Below are positions 15,015-22,596 of a DNA stretch of 64,000 bases, in pieces; positions within the stretch are counted from its first letter, which is position 1, and every line of letters starts with the position of its first letter. This stretch comes from Hymenobacter chitinivorans DSM 11115 (GTDB lineage Bacteria; Bacteroidota; Bacteroidia; Cytophagales; Hymenobacteraceae), in assembly GCF_002797555.1 (NCBI RefSeq), contig NZ_PGFA01000001.1, forward strand, positions 1,736,001 to 1,800,000. Reading direction: 5' to 3'. Position numbers and translations under genes: made by a program. The notes under the pieces are model-generated. The model saw only the letters and a list, made by a program, of their open reading frames with translations, was not told the DNA's origin and did no database searches.

Positions 15015-17312
15015 TTACGGCTTCCCGGCCATCGTAAACACCAGCTCCCCGCCCTGCACAATATCCTGATGATTCAAAAACGGTCGGGTCAGCTTCTGCC
15101 CATTTAAGCGGGCTTCCTTCACGTAGACGTTTTTGTCGCTTTGGTTTTTGACGGTGATGCGGAAGGTCTTGCCGTTTTCGAGCTGCATCGTGGCGCCGTG
15201 GATGGCGGGGCTGCCCAGGGCATACTCCGCTGAGCCGGGGGCCACGGGGTAGAAGCCCAGGGCCGAGAAGACGTACCAGGCCGACATCTGCCCGCAGTCG
15301 TCGTTGCCGCCGAGGCCGTCGGGGGTGGGGCGGTACATCTTGGGCAGAATCATGCGCACCCGCTGCTGAGTTTTGTAGGGCTGCTCGGTCCAGTTGTAGA
15401 GGTAGGCCGCGTGGTGGGCGGGCTCGTTGCCGTGCACGTAGTTGCCGATGATTCCGTCGCGGGTGATGTCCTCGGTTTCGGCGAAGAACTTGTCGGGCAG
15501 GTGCATGGTGAAGAGCGAGTCGAGGTGCTCGGTAAAGCGCTTCGAGCCGCCCATGAGCTGGATCAGCGCTTTGGGGTCCTGGGGCACGTAGAGGCTGTAG
15601 TTCCAGGAGTTGCCCTCGATGTAGCCCTGGTTGTTGGTGCTGAGCACGTCGAATTCCTTGCGGAAGGAGCCGTCGGCCAGGCGGGGGCGCATAAAGCCGA
15701 TGCGCTGGTCGTACACGTTCTTATAGTTCAAGGCCCGCTTACTGAACTCCTGGTAAATATCGGGCCGATTGAGCTTTTGGGCCATCTGGGCAATGCACCA
15801 GTCGTCGTAGGCGTACTCCAGGGTCTTGCTCACTGACGACGAGTTTTTGTCTTCGGGCACGAAGCCCAGCTGCCGGTAGAAGCCCACGCCGTCGTAGGAA
15901 TCGTGGCGGGCGGTGGCCACGCAGGCGTCCAGGGCCTTGTTGGCGTCGAAGGTGGCATTGCCCTTGAGCACGGCATCGGCAATAACCGAGACGCTGTGGT
16001 AGCCAATCATGCACCAGTTTTCGTTGGCGTGGTGGCTCCACACGGGCAGCATGTGCTCGGGGCTCTGGCTGTAGTGGGCCAGCATGGATTGAATCATGTC
16101 GGCGTTACGCTTGGGCTGCACCAGGTTGAAGAGTGGGTGCAGGGCGCGGTAGGTGTCCCAGAGCGAGAAGGTGGTGTAGTTGGTGAAGCCTTCCGCCTTA
16201 TGGTTGTTCTGGTCGAGGCCCCGGTACTGCCCGTCGGCGTCCTGGTACACGGTGGGGCCCAGAAAGGTGTGGTAGAGGGCGGTGTAGAAGTTGATTTTAT
16301 CGTCCTTTTTGGGGCTTTGAATCGTGACTTTGCTCAGCTCCTGCTGCCACAGCGCCTGGCTCTGGGCCTTGGTCTGCTCGAAGTTCCAGCCCGGCAGCTC
16401 AGCCTGCATATTCGCCACCGCGCCTTCCTGGCTGACCGGCGAGAGGGCCAGCTTTACCTTGATTTTCTCGCCTTCAGTAGTATTAAAGTCGAAGTAGGCG
16501 CGCAGCTGCTCCCCGGCCATTTCGGGGAAGTTGTGGGCTTGGTCAAACTTGCCCCAGAACCCGCGGTAAACCTGCTTTTTGGAATAATTACGGTAGCCGT
16601 ACTGCTTGAAGGGCTTGGAAAAGGCCATGGCAAAGTACAGCGTGCGGGTGCGGGCCCAGCCGTTGGTTTGGCGGTAGCCGGTGATGAGCGAGTCATTCAC
16701 CACGCGCACGTAAGTCCAGGTGTTCTTGTCCTCGTAGTTGTAGATGCCCGCCATCAAATCCAGAATGACGTGAGCCTGGTCGGACTTCGGAAACGTGTAC
16801 TGGTGCATGCCCACGCGGGTCGTGGCCGTCAGCTCCACCCCAATGTTGTGGTCGTCGAGCTTGACCTTATAATAAGCCGGCTCGGCGGTTTCGTTCTTAT
16901 GCGAAAAGCGGGAGCGGAAGCCGGATTCGGGCTTTTGGGCGGTACCGGGGTTGAGCTGCAGCGGCCCCGTGGTGGGCATTACCAGGAAGTCGCCGAGGTC
17001 GGAGTGGCCGGTGCCGCTGAAGTGGGTGTGGCTGAAGCCCACGATGGTGGGGTCGTCGTACTGGTAGCCGGCGCAGTAGCGGTAAATGTCGGGGTTGTAC
17101 TTGCCGTCCTTGGCGTAGAGCAGCGTGTCGGTATCGGGGGAGAGCTGCACCATGCCGAAGGGCACCGTGGCCCCGGGGTAGGTGTGGCCCATCTTCTGGG
17201 TCCCGATGATGGGCCGGGCGTACTGCACCAGGTTTTCGGCCGGCGCGGCTTTCTGAGCGAAGGTAGTAGTAGCGGCCAGCAGGAGCGGGGCAAGAAGGAG
17301 CGGCAGTTTCAT
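15015..17312 (-). CDS. Secreted GH92 family glycosidase (alpha-mannosidase type)
   Basis: The 765-residue product starts with a signal peptide (MKLPLLLAPLLLAATTTFAQ) and has the full length of family GH92. The N-terminal beta-sandwich begins PIIGTQKMGHTYPGATVPFGMVQLSPDT, a hallmark of the family. The (alpha/alpha)6 domain contains the HYSQSPEHMLPVWSHHANEN, YVHGNEPAHHAAYLYNW and GNDDCGQMSAWYVFSALGFYP motifs, which include the Ca2+-dependent catalytic residues. These are calcium-dependent exo-alpha-mannosidases that trim mannan or N-glycans in the periplasm or outside the cell. The gene is alone, without SusC/D partners nearby. Confidence 0.95.
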   Translation of the reverse strand: MKLPLLLAPLLLAATTTFAQKAAPAENLVQYARPIIGTQKMGHTYPGATVPFGMVQLSPDTDTLLYAKDGKYNPDIYRYCAGYQYDDPTIVGFSHTHFSGTGHSDLGDFLVMPTTGPLQLNPGTAQKPESGFRSRFSHKNETAEPAYYKVKLDDHNIGVELTATTRVGMHQYTFPKSDQAHVILDLMAGIYNYEDKNTWTYVRVVNDSLITGYRQTNGWARTRTLYFAMAFSKPFKQYGYRNYSKKQVYRGFWGKFDQAHNFPEMAGEQLRAYFDFNTTEGEKIKVKLALSPVSQEGAVANMQAELPGWNFEQTKAQSQALWQQELSKVTIQSPKKDDKINFYTALYHTFLGPTVYQDADGQYRGLDQNNHKAEGFTNYTTFSLWDTYRALHPLFNLVQPKRNADMIQSMLAHYSQSPEHMLPVWSHHANENWCMIGYHSVSVIADAVLKGNATFDANKALDACVATARHDSYDGVGFYRQLGFVPEDKNSSSVSKTLEYAYDDWCIAQMAQKLNRPDIYQEFSKRALNYKNVYDQRIGFMRPRLADGSFRKEFDVLSTNNQGYIEGNSWNYSLYVPQDPKALIQLMGGSKRFTEHLDSLFTMHLPDKFFAETEDITRDGIIGNYVHGNEPAHHAAYLYNWTEQPYKTQQRVRMILPKMYRPTPDGLGGNDDCGQMSAWYVFSALGFYPVAPGSAEYALGSPAIHGATMQLENGKTFRITVKNQSDKNVYVKEARLNGQKLTRPFLNHQDIVQGGELVFTMAGKP

Positions 17313-17629
17313 CAGCTTCGGGGTTGAAGCCGGGAAGGTAGGAAAGGAAGGTGGATAAGTCGCCTTTGAGCGTTGCTAAAGCCTTTTAGGAAGCTTTGCT
17401 CAGCAAACCTGGCAGTCGCTCGGCACCGGGCAGTCGCTCGGCTATTGCCGAGTGACTCACTATGCTGGAGGGGCTGCGCCCCGAGCGTCCCGCGCCGCGT
17501 GGTCGTTCTGCTGGTGCGGTGCAATTCGCAGCAGAGCTGCTCACGCGTAGTCATCACTCGGCACAGCCGAGCGACTGCCGGGGGAGGGACCTGGGCGCTG
17601 ATTGAAGATGACTTGGCCCGATTAATCCC
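17313..17629. other. Intergenic region with an imperfect hairpin element
   Basis: This stretch lies between the GH92 start and the stop of the DUF5713 gene, so it carries the GH92 promoter. Most of it is occupied by the inverted-repeat element at 17411-17580, listed separately. No gene is evident. Confidence 0.55.
17411..17580. repeat. REP/MITE-like hairpin element
   Basis: GGCAGTCGCTCGGCT (17429-17443) is perfectly complementary to AGCCGAGCGACTGCC (17565-17579), and the pairing continues inwards less perfectly (TGCCGAGTGA against TCACTCGGCA). A second partial direct copy of GGCAGTCGCTCGG lies at 17411-17423. The 120-base interior has no credible coding potential. The layout is typical of a small non-autonomous repeat. 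Confidence 0.65.
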
Positions 17630-17980
17630 TCACCAGTCCCGCGTGGCAATCAGCTCTTCAATGTCGGCCTCAAACCCATACGCCGTGGCAACGAAGTCAA
17701 AGTCGGTGCCGATACAGTCGCGGGCGGCGGTTTCAATTTCGCTGTCGGCTTCGTAGAACTCCTCCTGCAGGTCGTTGAACTGGTCGGTGGCGGCGTGGGT
17801 CAGGGCGTAGAGCTCCTCCAGACTCTTGGGTTGCTGCTGCTCGATGTCGAAGCACAGCTGCACCAGAATGGCCTTGCCCTTATCGACGAGGTTATTGGGG
17901 AAGTAGGAGTCCTGGTACATTTCGGCCAGGAAGGAATACTGGCGGGCGGCTTCGTTCTGAAGCTGGGCTTGCTGGGCCAT
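17630..17980 (-). CDS. DUF5713 family protein
   Basis: From the ATG at 17980 the product has 116 residues and matches the DUF5713 pattern closely: QYSFLAEMYQDSYFPNNLVDKGK at the start, LYALTHAATDQFNDLQEEFYE in the middle and DFDFVATAYGFEADIEELIATRDW at the end. It is soluble, acidic and entirely helical in appearance. No function is established for the family. The ORF is open for another 117 codons upstream, but this part is a translation of the 21-bp tandem array and should not be annotated. Confidence 0.85.
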   Translation of the reverse strand: MAQQAQLQNEAARQYSFLAEMYQDSYFPNNLVDKGKAILVQLCFDIEQQQPKSLEELYALTHAATDQFNDLQEEFYEADSEIETAARDCIGTDFDFVATAYGFEADIEELIATRDW

Positions 17981-18429
17981 GCTGGGGTGGTTGAAAGGAA
18001 GGATGGGGCCCAAGTAACGACTTTTTCCTGCGTAGCACAGCTTGGGAAGGGCCGCGTTATGGCCGGCGGCAGTGTAGCGGGCGGTGCCTGCTGCATTTCG
18101 GCCGCCGGCCAAAGGGGCACAAGATAGTCCCCACGCGTCCCTGGACTGTCGCAGCCGTGGTAGTATCTGTCGCACGCCGATCCAAGCCTCTCGCACGCCG
18201 ATCCAAGCCTCTGGCACGGCCGTCACGCTCGTCGCACGGCTGACACAGGTCGTCGCACGGGTGTCACGGGGTGTCGCACGCGCGTCACGGCCCTTCGCAC
18301 GCGCGTCACGGGGCGTCGCACGGCCGACCATCCCTCTCGCACGCTCGCCGTAGCTCGTCGCGCGCCTGATGCAGGTTGTCGCACCCGGCGGCTTGCGTAT
18401 ATTGGCGGCTTCTGCTACTTCCTTTGCTT
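17981..18429. other. Divergent intergenic region with a 21-bp phased array
   Basis: The gap separates the divergent DUF5713 and lactonase-like genes. Its lactonase-proximal half is occupied by a 21-bp tandem array (18149-18399). Nothing distinctive is visible in 17981-18148. Confidence 0.55.
18149..18399. repeat. Tandem array 4: twelve copies of a 21-bp unit
   Basis: TCGCAC (or one-base variants TCGCAG, TGGCAC, TCGCGC) starts at 18149, 18170, 18191, 18212, 18232, 18253, 18274, 18295, 18316, 18337, 18358 and 18379. All steps are 21 bases except one of 20. Within many units a related CGTCACG follows at about +10, giving a roughly 10.5-base sub-period. The array ends 31 bases before the lactonase start, so it overlaps its promoter zone. 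Confidence 0.93.
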
Positions 18430-19614
18430 ATGACGCTGAATCCGACTATTACCCGCCGCAGCTTTCTCCAACGTACCGTCCTGGTGGCGGCCGGCCCGCT
18501 GCTGGCGGCCTGCGTCACGAGCCAGGCCGCAGCGGCCAGCAAGGAACTGCTGCTCTACATCGGCACCTACGGCCCGGCTGAGCAGGACAATATTTTTCTC
18601 TACCGCCTGCACCCGCGCACCGGCGCCCTGACCCGGGTGGCGGGTTTTCGGGGTGGGGTGAAGCCGGGCTTCCTGACCCTTTCCACTGACCACCGCTACC
18701 TCTACGCCACCCTGGAGGTGCCGGGCAACGGCAGCGGCGCGGTCCGCGCCTTTGGCATCGACCAGCGCAGCGGCGCCCTGACCGTGCTCAACGAGCAGCC
18801 CTCGGCCGGGGCGGGGCCGTGCTACGTGAGCCTGACGCCGGGGGATAAAGCCGTGCTGGTGGCCAATTACGGCGGCGGCACCATCGGCGCGCTGCCGGTG
18901 CAGGCGGGCGGGCAGCTGGCCCCGGCCGCCGTCGTCGACCAGCACCAGGGCTCGGGGCCACACAAAAACCAGGACAAGCCCCACGCCCACTGCATCCTGC
19001 CTGACCCCGCCGGCCGCTTTGCGCTGGCCGTGGACCTGGGCAACGACCAAATTCTGAGCTACGCGCTGAACCCGGCCACCGGCCTGCCCCAGCTGCCGGG
19101 CCAAACGGCCTTTACAGGCCAACCCGGGGCCGGGCCCCGCCACCTGGCCTTTCACCCCGGCGGCCGCTGGGCCTACGTGATAAACGAGCTGAACTCCACC
19201 GTCACGGCCCTGAGCTACGACGCGGCCCAGGGTACGTTCACCGAGCTGCACACGGTGTCGGCTTTGCCCGCCGGCTACGCCGAAACCAGCTACTGCGCCG
19301 ACATCCACGTCTCGCCCGATGGCCGCTTCGTATACGGCTCCAACCGCGGGCACGACAGTATCGTGGTGCTGGCCGTGGATAAAGGCAGCGGCCGGCTGAG
19401 TGTGGTGCAGCACGCCAGCACCCAGGGCAAAACCCCGCGCAACTTCACCCTCGCACCCGACGGCCGTCTGCTGCTGGTGGCCAACCAGAACTCCAACAGC
19501 ATCTTCAGCTACCACGTCGACCCCAAAACCGGCCAGCTCACGCCCACCGGCTTCTCGGCGGAGCTGCCTGCCCCGGTCTGCCTGCGCCTGCTGGCCGATT
19601 TCACCGCTGGCTAA
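18430..19614 (+). CDS. Tat-exported lactonase family (YbhE-type) beta-propeller lipoprotein
   Basis: From the ATG at 18430 the product has 394 residues. It begins with a Tat-like signal (ITRRSFLQRTVLVAAGPLLAAC) ending in a lipobox cysteine, then a seven-bladed propeller of the lactonase (PF10282) type: LYIGTYG, FRGGVKPGFLTLSTDHRYLYAT, YVSLTPGDKAVLVANYGGGTI, PHAHCILPDPAGRFALAVDLGND and RHLAFHPGGRWAYVINELNSTV mark successive blades. The family includes 6-phosphogluconolactonase and other sugar-lactone hydrolases. Given its lipoprotein signal it would act outside the cytoplasm, and could hydrolyse lactones made by the neighbouring sugar-oxidation cluster. That role is an inference. Confidence 0.9.
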   Translation: MTLNPTITRRSFLQRTVLVAAGPLLAACVTSQAAAASKELLLYIGTYGPAEQDNIFLYRLHPRTGALTRVAGFRGGVKPGFLTLSTDHRYLYATLEVPGNGSGAVRAFGIDQRSGALTVLNEQPSAGAGPCYVSLTPGDKAVLVANYGGGTIGALPVQAGGQLAPAAVVDQHQGSGPHKNQDKPHAHCILPDPAGRFALAVDLGNDQILSYALNPATGLPQLPGQTAFTGQPGAGPRHLAFHPGGRWAYVINELNSTVTALSYDAAQGTFTELHTVSALPAGYAETSYCADIHVSPDGRFVYGSNRGHDSIVVLAVDKGSGRLSVVQHASTQGKTPRNFTLAPDGRLLLVANQNSNSIFSYHVDPKTGQLTPTGFSAELPAPVCLRLLADFTAG

Positions 19615-19941
19615 GGGCGTGGTTGAGGTCTTTGTTTCCTCTGTCATCCTGAGCATTCCGCGTATTAAGCGGCGACGAAGGACCTTCCTCACCTATGTGA
19701 CAAGTGTTTTTTAATGTACCAAAGCCCTCTCACTATGCGGTAGTAAGGGCTTTGGTACATTGGTATAAACTTCGGTGAGGTAGGCGAGGAAGGTCCTTCA
19801 CTCCGCTTTGCTGCGTTCAGGATGACAGGCGTAGTATCATCAGGCCGCAGGTTGATTTTCGACAAATCTTGCCGCCAGCTACTTGCCCTAACTCAAAACC
19901 AGTAGATTAGAACACCCAAAAAAACCTACCCACTTCCTCCG
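19615..19941. other. Intergenic region filled by hairpin element A, copy 1
   Basis: Most of this gap is the repeat at 19641-19828. The remaining 110 bases before the DUF1080 gene should contain its promoter; nothing distinctive is visible. Confidence 0.5.
19641..19828. repeat. Hairpin element family A, copy 1
   Basis: The element starts CTGTCATCCTGA and ends with the complement TTCAGGATGACAG. Inner arms are GAAGGACCTTCCTC against GAGGAAGGTCCTTC and TACCAAAGCCCT against AGGGCTTTGGTAC, so the whole length folds into one long interrupted hairpin. Two more copies with the same architecture lie at 23909-24093 and 33397-33555. There is no ORF, so it is a non-autonomous repeat of the MITE/BIME kind. 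Confidence 0.88.
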
Positions 19942-20823
19942 ATGAGAAAATCCACGGCCCTCGTGCTGGGTGCTACGCTGCTGCTGACTTCCGTTTCGTT
20001 TACCCCGGCCAAGGGCTGGGAGCCCCTGCTCGACCAGAAGCTGAGCAAGTGGCGCACGTTTCAAAGCTACCGGCACCAGCTCGGCTACCGGGGGCAGGCA
20101 CCCACCGATGCCCAGGGTCAGGTGATTCCGCCCATCGGCTACGACAAGAACGAGGCGAATGTCTTCTCCGTGGCAATGCAGGATGGGGAGCCGGTGCTGC
20201 GCATCAGCGGGGAAATCTACGGCTGCGTGTTTACCAAACAGGACTACAGTAACTACGACCTCAAGCTCAAGGTGAAGTGGGGCGGCAAGAAATGGGTGCC
20301 CCGCCTCGACGAGCCCCGCGACAGTGGCATCCTCTACAACAGCCAGGGGGAGTGCGGCGTCGACTACTGGCACAGCTGGATGCTAAGCCAGGAATTCCAG
20401 GTCTCGGAGCACCAGAAGGGCAACGCCATGGGCGACTTCTGGTGCATTGCCAACTCGGCCGCCGACATCCGCGCCTCCTTCGACGCTACGAAAGACACGC
20501 TCAAGTTTAATCCCGCCGCCGCCCCGGTTACGATGGGCAAGGGCGGCAAAGGCTTTTGCCAGGCCGCGGCCAACTACGAGCTGCCCAACGGCCAATGGAA
20601 CGAGCTGGAGCTGATCAACGTGAACGGCAAGAGCATTCACCTCGTCAACGGCCACGTGGTGCTGGCCGTCGACAACTCCTCCTTCGTCGTAAACGGCCAG
20701 CGCCAGCCCCTGACCCACGGCAAGATTCAGCTGCAGAGCGAGGCGGCCGAAGTCTACTACAAAAGCATTATGATCAAGCCTCTGGACGCCATGCCCAAGC
20801 AGTACGCCCAGTATTTTAAATAG
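19942..20823 (+). CDS. DUF1080 (3-keto-disaccharide hydrolase) family secreted protein
   Basis: The 293-residue product starts with a signal peptide (MRKSTALVLGATLLLTSVSFTPA) and continues with WEPLLDQKLSKWRTF, the usual opening of the DUF1080/PF06439 concanavalin-like jelly-roll. The middle EPRDSGILYNSQGECGVDYWHSWMLSQEFQV block with its D/E-rich loop matches the family core. Members hydrolyse or lyse 3-keto-glycosides. The gene is in the opposite direction to the oxidation operon at 20873-30200 and convergent with another DUF1080 gene. It is longer than that paralogue, with an extra loop near residues 165-215. Confidence 0.88.
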   Translation: MRKSTALVLGATLLLTSVSFTPAKGWEPLLDQKLSKWRTFQSYRHQLGYRGQAPTDAQGQVIPPIGYDKNEANVFSVAMQDGEPVLRISGEIYGCVFTKQDYSNYDLKLKVKWGGKKWVPRLDEPRDSGILYNSQGECGVDYWHSWMLSQEFQVSEHQKGNAMGDFWCIANSAADIRASFDATKDTLKFNPAAAPVTMGKGGKGFCQAAANYELPNGQWNELELINVNGKSIHLVNGHVVLAVDNSSFVVNGQRQPLTHGKIQLQSEAAEVYYKSIMIKPLDAMPKQYAQYFK

Positions 20824-20872
20824 GCGCGGCCCGGGCTTGCCGTCTAAAACCTGTCACTAACGGCTGCCGACT

Positions 20873-21652
20873 TTACAGCTCCCGCACCCAGATGTTGCGG
20901 AAGCTGATGGGCTCACTCTTGTCGCCGTGGGCCTGCAGCTTGATGGGGGCCGGGCCGTGGGCCTGCTCGTAGCGCGGCGCCCCGATGTAGACCGTGGGGC
21001 CGGCCAGCGTCACGTTCTGCTGCACGACTACGCCGTTGAACAGCACCGTTACGCGGGCCGGGGTCAGCACTGCGCCGTCGGGTTTGAAAGTGGGGGCGGT
21101 CCAGAGCACGTCGTAGCTTTGCCACTCGCCGGGCTTGCGGGCGGGGTTGGCCAGCGGAATATGCTGCTTGTAGATGCTGCCGGCCATGCCGTTGGCGTAG
21201 GTCTTGTTCTGGTAGGAATCCAGGATTTGCAGCTCGTAGCCCAGGTCGCCCTTGCCGAGCGAAGCCAGAAAAATGCCGCTGTTGCCGCGGGCCTGCCCCG
21301 TGCCGCTGATGCCCGCCGGCACCCGCCATTCCACATGAAGCTGGTAGTTGGTAAAAGCCTGCCGGGTTTCGATGTTGCCCGTGGCCTTGTCGACGGTGAG
21401 CAGGCCGCCGGCTACTTTCCACCGGGCCGGGGCCGTGTGGTCATCAGTCGAAACCCACTGGCGGAGGTCCTTGCCGGTGAAGAGCACGACGGCGTCGGAG
21501 GGCGGCGGGGTAAAGTTGGGGCTGGCCGTAACGGTTTTGGGCACCGGCTCCCACACTTCGGTGGCTTCGGGCTGGCCGGTTTGCTGGGCCTGGGTCATGG
21601 TGGAAAAGCCGAGGAGAAAGGCGGACAACAGCAGCGGGAGGGGCAGCTTCAT
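20873..21652 (-). CDS. DUF1080 (3-keto-disaccharide hydrolase) family secreted protein
   Basis: The 259-residue product has a signal peptide (MKLPLPLLLSAFLLGFSTMTQAQ), then a DUF1080 jelly-roll: DAVVLFTGKDLRQWVS, TNYQLHVEWRVPAG, GNSGIFLAS and YELQILDSYQNKTYANG are canonical family blocks. The sequence is close to those shown to act on 3-keto-glucosides. It is the last gene of a right-to-left transcription unit, 51 bases after the isomerase. It would cleave 3-keto products made by the GMC dehydrogenase in the same cluster. Confidence 0.92.
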   Translation of the reverse strand: MKLPLPLLLSAFLLGFSTMTQAQQTGQPEATEVWEPVPKTVTASPNFTPPPSDAVVLFTGKDLRQWVSTDDHTAPARWKVAGGLLTVDKATGNIETRQAFTNYQLHVEWRVPAGISGTGQARGNSGIFLASLGKGDLGYELQILDSYQNKTYANGMAGSIYKQHIPLANPARKPGEWQSYDVLWTAPTFKPDGAVLTPARVTVLFNGVVVQQNVTLAGPTVYIGAPRYEQAHGPAPIKLQAHGDKSEPISFRNIWVREL

Positions 21653-21703
21653 ACGGGGCGGGGTCAGGGCAGAGTCGGAGGGAGCAAGATAAAAACCGTG
21701 GGT

Positions 21704-22591
21704 TTATACGTCGCAGAGCTGCACGGCCTGGCGCAGGGACGCCAGCTTATCGGCCTGGCGGGGCATGAATTCCTGGGCCACGTAGCCTTTGAATCCGGTG
21801 ACCTGGATGGCCCGCATGATGGCCGGGTAGTTCAGTTCCTGCTGGTCGTCGAGTTCGTGGCGGCCGGGCACGCCGGCGGTATGGTAGTGGGCAATGTACT
21901 CGTGGTGCTGGGTCAGGGTGCGGATAACGTCGCCCTCGTTGATTTGCATGTGGTAGATGTCGTAGAGCAGCCTGAAGTGCTCCGAATCCAGCTTACGGGC
22001 CAGCTCCACGCCCCAGCTTGTCCGGTCACACTGGTAGTCCTTGTGGTCGACTTTGCTGTTAAGCAGCTCCATGACCAGCACTACTTTGTGCTGCTGGGCG
22101 AGCTTGAGCAAGGGCGCCAGACCCCGCACGCAGTTGTCCCAGCCCGCCGCATCCGACAAGCCCCGGCGGCTGCCGCTAAAGCAAATCAGGTTGGTGTAGC
22201 CGGCCGCGGCCACCCGCGGAATCATCTCGGCGTACTGCTTTTGCAGGCGGGCGTGAAACTGCGGGTCGTTGAAGCCGTCGGTCAGGTTGATTTCGGCCCC
22301 GTTGCACATGGGCGAGTCGAGGCCATACTTCTGCAGCGTCGGCCAATCCTGAGGTCCCACCAAATCGATGCCCCGGATGCCCATTGCCTTAGCCGCCGCG
22401 CAGAGCTGGTCCAGGGGCAGATCCTGAAAGCACCAGCGGCACACCGACTGCTTGATATTGCCCTTCAGCGGCGGAGCTTGGTCGGCCTTTTTACCCTCGG
22501 CGACGCAGGCCCCGGCCACACCCAGCGCACTTACGGCCGCGGTGCCCGCCAGCAGCCCTTTCACCGCCGCCCGCCGATTCCAGGTAGCCAC
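21704..22591 (-). CDS. Tat-exported sugar isomerase/epimerase (TIM barrel, hydroxypyruvate isomerase-like)
   Basis: This 295-residue protein starts at a GTG (22591), 5 bases after the MFS stop. It has a twin-arginine-type leader (TWNRRAAVKGLLAGTAAVSALGVAGACV) and an AP-endonuclease-2/xylose-isomerase-like TIM barrel: MGIRGIDLVGPQDW, NLICFSGSRRGLSD, VVLVMELLNSKVDHKDYQCD and LYDIYHMQINEGDVIRTLTQH contain the Glu and His metal ligands typical of Hyi-type isomerases. It probably isomerises or epimerises a keto sugar outside the cytoplasm. One of three paralogues in the cluster. Confidence 0.88.
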   Translation of the reverse strand: MATWNRRAAVKGLLAGTAAVSALGVAGACVAEGKKADQAPPLKGNIKQSVCRWCFQDLPLDQLCAAAKAMGIRGIDLVGPQDWPTLQKYGLDSPMCNGAEINLTDGFNDPQFHARLQKQYAEMIPRVAAAGYTNLICFSGSRRGLSDAAGWDNCVRGLAPLLKLAQQHKVVLVMELLNSKVDHKDYQCDRTSWGVELARKLDSEHFRLLYDIYHMQINEGDVIRTLTQHHEYIAHYHTAGVPGRHELDDQQELNYPAIMRAIQVTGFKGYVAQEFMPRQADKLASLRQAVQLCDV

Positions 22592-22596
22592 GGCCG

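Noticed and set aside
17981-18331. Upstream extension of the DUF5713 gene through the 21-bp array
   Set aside because: The extension is a heptapeptide repeat (RDARAT-like) and the family starts at the ATG at 17980.
10617-18399. Tandem arrays as CRISPR
   Set aside because: There are no unique spacers between the repeats, no cas genes in the window, and the units diverge continuously.
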